A stretch of 64,000 nucleotides of DNA from Flavisericum labens (GTDB taxonomy: Bacteria; Bacteroidota; Bacteroidia; Flavobacteriales; Flavobacteriaceae): assembly GCF_045446075.1 (NCBI RefSeq), contig NZ_JBJJBQ010000006.1, positions 153,488-217,487 on the forward strand, read 5' to 3'. The notes under the pieces are model-generated. The model was not told where the DNA came from and ran no database searches. It saw only the letters and a list, made by a program, of their open reading frames with translations. Below are positions 58,421 to 64,000 of the stretch, piece by piece (position 1 is the first letter of the stretch; each line of letters opens with the position of its first letter). Both the position numbers and the translations under genes were made by a program.

Positions 58421-60967
58421 ATGGATGATAATTTTTCACCAAGAGTTAAAGATGTTATTGCTTACAGCAAGGAAGAAGCCCTGCGTTTAGGCCACGATTT
58501 TATTGGCACTGAACACTTAATGCTTGGCCTTTTACGTGATGGCAATGGCAAAGCTATAAATATATTAAATGCCCTAGAAATCGACCTGAACCATTTAAGG
58601 AGAAAAGTAGAGATTTTGAGCCCTGCAAACCCCAATATTGCTGTAGCATCAAACCAAAAGAAAAACCTGCACCTTACTAGGCAGGCGGAACGCGCTTTAA
58701 AAACAACGTTTTTAGAGGCAAAATTATTTCAAAGTACTTCAATTAATACGGCGCATCTTTTGCTTTGTATTTTAAGAAATGAAAACGACCCCACTACCAA
58801 GCTTTTAAACAAGCTTAAAGTTGACTACGATAATGTTAAAGAACAATTTAAACTTATGATTACAAACGACAATGATTATATAGAACCCAAAGCCGAATCG
58901 TTTCAAGATGACGACACGAGCACCGGTGATGATTCTTCAAAAGATATTTTTAATTCCCCAGCGGGTAAAAGCAACAAAAAATCCAAAACTCCGGTATTAG
59001 ACAATTTTGGTCGCGATTTAACCGTTTTGGCGGAAGAAGGCAAACTTGACCCCGTAGTTGGAAGAGAAAAAGAAATTGAAAGAGTTTCTCAAGTTTTAAG
59101 TCGAAGAAAGAAAAACAACCCACTTTTAATTGGAGAACCTGGCGTTGGTAAATCGGCCATTGCTGAAGGTTTGGCACTTAGAATCGTAAAACGAAAAGTG
59201 TCACGTATTCTATTCAACAAACGTGTGGTTACGCTCGATTTAGCGAGTTTAGTTGCAGGAACAAAATACCGTGGGCAGTTTGAAGAGCGTATGAAAGCCG
59301 TAATGAACGAACTGGAAAAGAATGACGATGTTATTTTGTTTATTGATGAAATCCATACCATAGTTGGTGCTGGTGGTGCTACAGGAAGTCTTGACGCCTC
59401 AAACATGTTTAAACCAGCTTTGGCACGTGGAGAAATTCAATGCATTGGGGCCACTACCTTGGACGAGTACAGGCAATATATCGAAAAAGACGGTGCCCTA
59501 GAACGCCGTTTCCAAAAAGTTATTGTTGAGCCTACAACGGTAGAAGAAACTATTGAGATTCTTAACAACATAAAAACCAAATACGAAGAACACCATAATG
59601 TTGACTACACACCTGAAGCCATCGAGGCTTGTGTAAAGCTAACGAACCGATATATGACGGAACGTTTTCTTCCAGACAAGGCCATTGATGCTTTAGACGA
59701 AGCGGGCTCACGTGTACACATCACTAATATCGATGTGCCTAAACAAATAATAGAACTTGAAAAAGAATTAGAAGGCATTAAGGAAACAAAAAATGCAGTT
59801 GTTAGGAAGCAGAAGTATGAAGAAGCTGCCAAACTTAGAGATGATGAAAAACGTCTCGAAAAAGAATTGGCAATAGCGCAGGAAAAATGGGAAGAAGACA
59901 CGAAGCAGCATCGTGAAATTGTTACTGAAGATAATGTTGCTGATGTTATCTCCATGATGACTGGCGTTCCTGTAAACCGAATTGCACAAACCGAGATAAA
60001 TAAGCTTGCCGAACTACCAAAACTTATTAAAGGTAAAGTTATAGGTCAGGATGAAGCCGTTGGCAAAGTTGTAAAAGCCATTCAGCGTAACCGTGCAGGC
60101 CTTAAAGATCCGAATAAACCAATTGGTTCTTTTATTTTCTTGGGGCAGACTGGAGTTGGTAAAACCCAATTAGCAAAAGTACTCTCTCGTGAGTTATTCG
60201 ACAGTGAAGATTCATTGGTAAGAATTGACATGAGTGAATACATGGAAAAATTTGCTATCTCCAGATTAATTGGAGCACCTCCAGGGTATGTAGGCTATGA
60301 AGAAGGCGGTCAATTAACCGAAAAAGTGCGTCGCAAACCTTATGCGGTTATTCTTTTAGATGAAATTGAAAAAGCACATCCAGATGTATTTAACATGTTA
60401 TTACAAGTATTAGATGACGGTTATTTAACAGATAGTTTAGGAAGAAAGATCGATTTTAGAAATACTATTATCATTATGACTTCCAATATCGGAGCGCGAA
60501 AGCTAAAGGATTTTGGAACCGGTATAGGTTTTGGCACGGCTTCACAAAAAGCACAAGAAGATGCCAATGCCAGAAGCGTTATTGAAAATGCTCTAAAAAA
60601 ATCGTTTGCTCCAGAGTTTTTAAACCGAATTGATGATGTTGTTGTTTTCAATGCATTGGAAAAAGAAGACATCAACAAAATTATTGATATTGAATTAGAA
60701 AAACTTCTAATAAGAATAAAAGGTTTAGGCTATACCTTAACACTTACTGATAGCGCCAAAGACTATATAGCTGAAAAAGGCTTTGATAAACAGTATGGAG
60801 CTCGCCCTTTAAAAAGAGCTATCCAGAAATATGTAGAAGATGCTTTGGCTGAAGAAATTGTAGCTTCAAATCTGCAAGATGGTGATAAAATTAAAATTGA
60901 TTTAGATAAGAAATCTGATGAATTAAACATTAGTATTGAAAAAGCTGAAAAGCCTGCTGAATCTTAG
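58421..60967 (+). CDS. clpC: ATP-dependent Clp protease ATPase ClpC
   Basis: The 848-residue AAA+ unfoldase feeds substrates to ClpP. Seen: the N-terminal repeat domain (about 1-145, FSPRVKDVIAYSKEEALRLGHDFIGTEHLMLGLL), P-loop 1 GEPGVGKS near residue 238, Walker B LFIDEIHTIVGAGG, a UVR motif in the middle region (RKQKYEEAAKLRDDEKRLEKEL, about 462-485), P-loop 2 GQTGVGKT near 577, and sensor and arginine motifs. The UVR motif and its length identify ClpC rather than ClpB or ClpA. A purine-rich AAAGGATAAGGAT lies just before the ATG, an unusually clear ribosome site here. It is divergent from gyrA across 258 bp. Confidence 0.93.
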   Translation: MDDNFSPRVKDVIAYSKEEALRLGHDFIGTEHLMLGLLRDGNGKAINILNALEIDLNHLRRKVEILSPANPNIAVASNQKKNLHLTRQAERALKTTFLEAKLFQSTSINTAHLLLCILRNENDPTTKLLNKLKVDYDNVKEQFKLMITNDNDYIEPKAESFQDDDTSTGDDSSKDIFNSPAGKSNKKSKTPVLDNFGRDLTVLAEEGKLDPVVGREKEIERVSQVLSRRKKNNPLLIGEPGVGKSAIAEGLALRIVKRKVSRILFNKRVVTLDLASLVAGTKYRGQFEERMKAVMNELEKNDDVILFIDEIHTIVGAGGATGSLDASNMFKPALARGEIQCIGATTLDEYRQYIEKDGALERRFQKVIVEPTTVEETIEILNNIKTKYEEHHNVDYTPEAIEACVKLTNRYMTERFLPDKAIDALDEAGSRVHITNIDVPKQIIELEKELEGIKETKNAVVRKQKYEEAAKLRDDEKRLEKELAIAQEKWEEDTKQHREIVTEDNVADVISMMTGVPVNRIAQTEINKLAELPKLIKGKVIGQDEAVGKVVKAIQRNRAGLKDPNKPIGSFIFLGQTGVGKTQLAKVLSRELFDSEDSLVRIDMSEYMEKFAISRLIGAPPGYVGYEEGGQLTEKVRRKPYAVILLDEIEKAHPDVFNMLLQVLDDGYLTDSLGRKIDFRNTIIIMTSNIGARKLKDFGTGIGFGTASQKAQEDANARSVIENALKKSFAPEFLNRIDDVVVFNALEKEDINKIIDIELEKLLIRIKGLGYTLTLTDSAKDYIAEKGFDKQYGARPLKRAIQKYVEDALAEEIVASNLQDGDKIKIDLDKKSDELNISIEKAEKPAES

Positions 60968-60989
60968 TTATTAAGCTTAAAATAAAATT

Positions 60990-61022
60990 AACCTGTTGCT
61001 ATTTGAGTTTCAGGTTTTTTTT
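60990..61022 (+). terminator. Terminator of clpC
   Basis: AACCTG (60990-60995) pairs with CAGGTT (61011-61016), followed by a T-run to 61022. The stem is short; the loop is 15 nt. Confidence 0.6.
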
Positions 61023-61034
61023 GTTTTGAATGTA

Positions 61035-62345
61035 TCAAGGATTTCGCTCTGGAACTCTGAATAACAGTATTATTCCAAAGAGAAAAAAGACAAAAAGAAA
61101 GAGAATGGCATTACGCATGGTTCCTGTTAGTTGGTCTATACTGGCAAAAATCACCATTCCTATTACAATACCAATCTTTTCGGCCACATCATAAAAACTA
61201 AAATAAGAAGCTGTATCGGTAGTTTCAGGTAAAAACTTGGAATATGTAGAGCGCGCCAAAGATTGCACGCCACCCATAACAAGCCCCACAATACCAGCAG
61301 CAATATAAAACTCCATTGGCGTTTTCATAAAATAGGCATAAAAGCATAAGCTCATCCAAATAAAATTAACAACAATTAATGCTTTAATATTACCAAATTT
61401 AGCCGACGCCTTCGATGTTAAAATAGCTCCTAAAATAGCCACCAATTGAATAACCAAAATACTAACTATCAAACCAGTAGTTTTCTGGGCACTATTACCC
61501 CAAGCGATTTCTTCTTCACCAAAGTAAACGGCAACCAGCATAATGGTTTGCACCGCCATACTAAATACAAAAAAAGCATATAAATAACGTTTCAGTCTTA
61601 AGTTTTGTTTAAGCTGTTTCCAGACTTGCTGCAATTCTTTAAATCCGTTTAGAACAACGGTGGAGGTTACTTTATGTCCAGATGATGCTCCCTTGGGCAA
61701 ATAGTAAAATGTATATTGGCTAAATAATGCCCACCAAATGCCTACGGTTATAAACGAATAACGCATCATTTGCATTTTTGCTGCCCCTTCGTCCTGGGTC
61801 ATAACCATTACTAAATTTATAATCAGTAGAATGACACTACCCAAGTATCCTAATGAAAACCCCTTGGCACTGATGCTATCTTGTTGTTCTGGAAAGGCAA
61901 TGTCTGGTAAATAAGAATTGTAAAACACCAAACTACCCCAATACCCTATCAAACCCATAAAATAGAAAAGTAAACTTACATGTATTCTTTCTGGAGTGAT
62001 ATCGAACCAATAAAGACCCAAACAACCAGCACTACCAACATAACAGAAAAATTGTAAAAATTTCTTTTTATTTCCAACATAATCAGCAATACCTGATAGT
62101 AAAGGAGACATAACCGAAACCACCAAAAATGTAAAAGCGGTAACGAAAGTAATTAAGGCCGTGCTTTTCAATTCGAACCCAAAAGCCCAAACCATTTTTA
62201 CTTCTGAAGCTGTTGAAATAAACAAAGCGGAATAAAAAATAGGAAAAATGGAAGAGGCTATTGTAAGTGTGTATACCGAGTTGGCCCAATCATAAAAAGC
62301 CCACGCATTCAGAAGTTTTTTACTTCCTTTTTTTAAGTTGTCCAT
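61035..62345 (-). CDS. MFS permease of the UMF1/Atg22-like group
   Basis: The 436-residue protein has about twelve membrane helices and the group's N-terminal LLNAWAFYDWANSVYTLTIASSIFP. LSGIADYVGNKKKFLQFF matches the loop 2-3 MFS motif. GGVQSLARSTYSKFLPETTDTASYFSFYDVAEKIGIVIG is typical of UMF1 permeases, related to yeast Atg22 vacuolar effluxers. The substrate is unknown; amino acid efflux is a guess from the homologue. Its ATG follows directly after the T-run of a terminator-like hairpin, so transcription may depend on readthrough from the M48 gene or on an unseen promoter. Confidence 0.85.
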   Translation of the reverse strand: MDNLKKGSKKLLNAWAFYDWANSVYTLTIASSIFPIFYSALFISTASEVKMVWAFGFELKSTALITFVTAFTFLVVSVMSPLLSGIADYVGNKKKFLQFFCYVGSAGCLGLYWFDITPERIHVSLLFYFMGLIGYWGSLVFYNSYLPDIAFPEQQDSISAKGFSLGYLGSVILLIINLVMVMTQDEGAAKMQMMRYSFITVGIWWALFSQYTFYYLPKGASSGHKVTSTVVLNGFKELQQVWKQLKQNLRLKRYLYAFFVFSMAVQTIMLVAVYFGEEEIAWGNSAQKTTGLIVSILVIQLVAILGAILTSKASAKFGNIKALIVVNFIWMSLCFYAYFMKTPMEFYIAAGIVGLVMGGVQSLARSTYSKFLPETTDTASYFSFYDVAEKIGIVIGMVIFASIDQLTGTMRNAILFLFVFFLFGIILLFRVPERNP

Positions 62346-62373
62346 AAAAAAAGCTGCCTTTTATTAGCAGCTT
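62346..62373 (-). terminator. Terminator-like hairpin abutting the MFS start codon
   Basis: AAGCTGC (62351-62357) pairs with GCAGCTT (62367-62373). On the minus strand the stem runs into a seven-T tract that ends at the MFS ATG (62345). It lies upstream of the MFS gene and does not follow the M48 stop (62406) in the reading direction, so it acts as a leader hairpin. Confidence 0.55.
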
Positions 62374-62405
62374 CTAAAGTAGTTAAATATTTTATTTTGT
62401 ACCAA

Positions 62406-63224
62406 CTATTCCCTAAATGATGTTATACCGAATTTTTTTGCTTCAGCAATAGCTTTCGGTGCTAATGCCTGTAAATTAGCAATACGCGCATCATTAGAGG
62501 GGTGTGTACTTAAAATTTCAGGTGGTGCCTGTCCTCCACTATTGGCTTTCATTCGCTTCCATAATTCAGCTGCTTCATTTGGATTGTAGCCTGCAATGGC
62601 CATCAAATATAAGCCTATTTTATCAGCCTCGGTTTCATGTGCTCTACTAAAAGGCAACATAACACCAAGTTGAGAACCTACACCATAATATTGATTAAAT
62701 GCATTTCTGGATTGTTCATCCTGAATAGCAATATTTCCAGCTACAGCACCAAACTGCTGCAACATCCCAGCACTCATACGCTGTTGACCATGGTTGGCCA
62801 ATGCATGTGCAACCTCATGCCCCATAATGGCCGCTACTCCCGTTTCACCCTTTGCTATCGGTAAAATACCCGTGTAAAAAACTATTTTACCTCCCGGCAT
62901 ACACCAAGCATTTACGGTCTTATCATCAACCAGATTGTACTCCCATTTATAATCCGACAAATACCCTTGATGCCCATGAGCATTTAACCAACGTTCGGCA
63001 GCAACTGCTATTCTTTGCCCTACTCGGGTTATCATTTCAGCATCATTTGTGCCAGTAATAACCTTATTTTCGTTTAAAAACTGATTGTATTGAGCGAAAG
63101 CTGTTGGAAACAATTGTGAATTCGGCACTAATGCCATGGTCTTTTTTCCTGTAAAAGGATTTGTGGCACATGACACTGCCAAAACCACCATAGCCAATAT
63201 AAATACTGCTTTTTTCAATTTCAT
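62406..63224 (-). CDS. M48-family metallopeptidase, lipoprotein
   Basis: The 272-residue protein has a lipoprotein signal (LAMVVLAVSC, Cys near residue 19) and the zinc motif HEVAHALANHG near residue 135, with the third ligand in HETEADKIGLYLMAIAGYNP near 190. This matches single-domain M48 peptidases such as LoiP/YcaL and BepA-like proteases, which act on outer-membrane proteins in the periplasm. STHPSNDARIANLQ is a conserved C-terminal block. There is no TPR region, so it is not a full BepA. The MFS gene lies downstream on the same strand, 60 bp away. Confidence 0.9.
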   Translation of the reverse strand: MKLKKAVFILAMVVLAVSCATNPFTGKKTMALVPNSQLFPTAFAQYNQFLNENKVITGTNDAEMITRVGQRIAVAAERWLNAHGHQGYLSDYKWEYNLVDDKTVNAWCMPGGKIVFYTGILPIAKGETGVAAIMGHEVAHALANHGQQRMSAGMLQQFGAVAGNIAIQDEQSRNAFNQYYGVGSQLGVMLPFSRAHETEADKIGLYLMAIAGYNPNEAAELWKRMKANSGGQAPPEILSTHPSNDARIANLQALAPKAIAEAKKFGITSFRE

Positions 63225-63386
63225 TATATTAAATTTTATTTATTAGCCATAAAAATACAAAAATCATACCTTTAATGTTTGACACCATTTACAATAATTT
63301 GTCACATTCCTTTTTTTATAAAACCGATATTATCATTTTAAATGTTAAGTTTCAATAAACCAATCGACTACTTTAAAAAATAACTT

Positions 63387-63863
63387 ATGAAAAAAATACT
63401 ATTGTTTTCTTTTGTCGCTTTTTTATTTAATTGCAAAGGAAACTCACAAAAACCTGAACAGAAAGAATATAAAATCACCAAAACTGAAGCTGAATGGAAG
63501 GACCAGTTAACAGATATGGAATTTTATGTATTAAGAAAAGCAGGGACAGAACGTGCTTTTTCAAGTCCGCTAAATAAGAATTATAGTGACGGAATTTATG
63601 TTTGTGCAGGTTGTGAAACACCATTATTTAAAAGTGAACATAAATTCGATTCCGGAACAGGATGGCCAAGTTTTGATAGAGAAATTAAAGGTAATGTCGC
63701 ATTCTCAACCGACCAAAAATTAGGTTATACCCGCACAGAAGAACACTGCGCCAAATGTGGAGGCCATTTAGGGCACGTATTTAATGATGGGCCCAAAAAC
63801 ACTACCGGCACACGCCATTGTATAAATGGCGTAGCTCTTAATTTTATTCCTAAAGAAAATTAA
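63387..63863 (+). CDS. msrB: Peptide-methionine (R)-S-oxide reductase, lipoprotein
   Basis: The 158-residue enzyme repairs methionine-R-sulfoxide. Seen: a lipoprotein signal (FVAFLFNC, Cys near residue 16), zinc-binding CAGC and CAKC pairs, the fold motif FDSGTGWPSF, and the catalytic cysteine in TRHCINGVALNF near residue 144. Length equals a single MsrB domain plus signal, so repair would take place in the periplasm, where an electron donor (not seen here) is needed. It is divergent from the M48 gene across 162 bp. Confidence 0.93.
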   Translation: MKKILLFSFVAFLFNCKGNSQKPEQKEYKITKTEAEWKDQLTDMEFYVLRKAGTERAFSSPLNKNYSDGIYVCAGCETPLFKSEHKFDSGTGWPSFDREIKGNVAFSTDQKLGYTRTEEHCAKCGGHLGHVFNDGPKNTTGTRHCINGVALNFIPKEN

Positions 63864-63921
63864 TGGTTACGGTTAAATAAAAAGCAGTAGTTTCAACGGG
63901 TTCTCTTTATTTATATTTGTA

Positions 63922-64000
63922 TGTCCCGTCCTGAAATAGCGATACACTAAAACCTTAGTGTAATGGAATTACCAGAAAACGATGGGTATATCAAACGTAC
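63922..64000 (+). mobile_element. Probable left end of an IS3-type insertion sequence (partial)
   Basis: From 63922, TGTCCCGTCCTGAAATAGCG begins with TG and resembles terminal repeats I remember from Bacteroidota IS3-type elements. An ATG at 63963 opens MELPENDGYIKRT, like transposase OrfA starts in this group. Only 79 bp are visible, and neither the right end nor a target duplication can be checked. Confidence 0.5.
63963..64000 (+). CDS. Possible transposase OrfA, N-terminus only
   Basis: Twelve codons plus two bases are visible: MELPENDGYIKR. The string resembles the start of helix-turn-helix OrfA proteins of IS3-type elements in Flavobacteria. A TATATTTG box at 63912-63919, just outside the presumed element end, could drive it. 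The call depends on sequence beyond the window. Confidence 0.45.
   Translation, partial: MELPENDGYIKR

Noticed and set aside
1..64000. tRNA, rRNA, riboswitches, prophage or a defence system
   Set aside because: No cloverleaf, rRNA core, known riboswitch core or phage/defence gene cluster was recognised in any gap when reading both strands; a covariance-model scan would be needed to exclude short RNAs.

Overview
The window is chromosomal DNA from a marine-type member of the Flavobacteriaceae (phylum Bacteroidota). The evidence is the AT-rich sequence, recurrent Bacteroidota promoters (-7 box TAnnTTTG, sometimes with TTG or TTTG 19-20 bp upstream), scarce Shine-Dalgarno sequences, lipoproteins with the box followed by charged residues, type IX secretion (T9SS) parts, a TonB receptor with a carboxypeptidase-like N-domain, and lineage-typical genes (fused 2-oxoacid dehydrogenase E1, long NusB, PUR/DUF3276, DUF2007). 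One 100-N assembly gap lies at 35939-36038. LAYOUT. 1-869: the 5' part of a thiol-activated (cholesterol-dependent-type) cytolysin gene running off the left edge; it has no complete reading frame in the window and is easily missed. It is divergent from a TPR/transmembrane/LuxR-type HTH regulator (1177-3054), and the shared intergenic DNA carries ATGGACA direct repeats and a perfect palindrome. 3079-3574: a REP-like inverted pair abutting a DCC-family gene. 3761-7461: minus-strand sulfurtransferase, dicarboxylate/amino-acid symporter and GlmM. 7541-10625: ACP phosphodiesterase, gamma-glutamyltransferase and an unknown membrane protein. 10627-14098: a flavobacterial unknown, then uvrA. 14217-14385: a tiny Lmo0937-type membrane gene broken by one extra A. 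14567-22422: LOG protein, a degenerate M1-peptidase/outer-membrane-barrel fusion, fused E1, DoxX and unknowns. 22687-28276: pheT, PAP2 phosphatase, two DUF2007 genes and an ABC-F ATPase. 28484-34272: a thioredoxin-fold lipoprotein without CxxC, an SDR, the SRP RNA gene (minus strand, with promoter), glutamine cyclotransferase and a TonB-dependent receptor. 34504-40187: a T9SS-linked operon of a beta-helix surface protein, a type B CTD cargo and a PorP/SprF protein fused to at least fifteen 16-residue charged repeats and a SPOR-like domain; its promoter is flanked by direct repeats. 40496-49679: unknown periplasmic protein, aroC, LpxH-like hydrolase, FAD/Fe-S oxidoreductase, small genes and the nusB-DUF1573-yajC operon. 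49881-63863: ABC exporter, PUR protein, CsaA, redoxin, GNAT, YfiT/DinB, TPR protein plus gyrA, clpC, UMF1-type MFS, M48 peptidase and msrB. 63922-64000: probably the left end of an IS3-type insertion sequence. HOW THE GENES FIT TOGETHER. Most are housekeeping: DNA topology and repair, translation, envelope precursors, protein export and quality control. The accessory, surface-directed part is the cytolysin locus, the pseudo-peptidase barrel, the TonB receptor and the T9SS operon. The strongest candidates for something unusual are the cytolysin locus and the PorP-helix-SPOR fusion with its cargo operon. No tRNA, rRNA, CRISPR array or prophage was seen. All family calls were made by reading the sequence and memory of the families; no database search was run.
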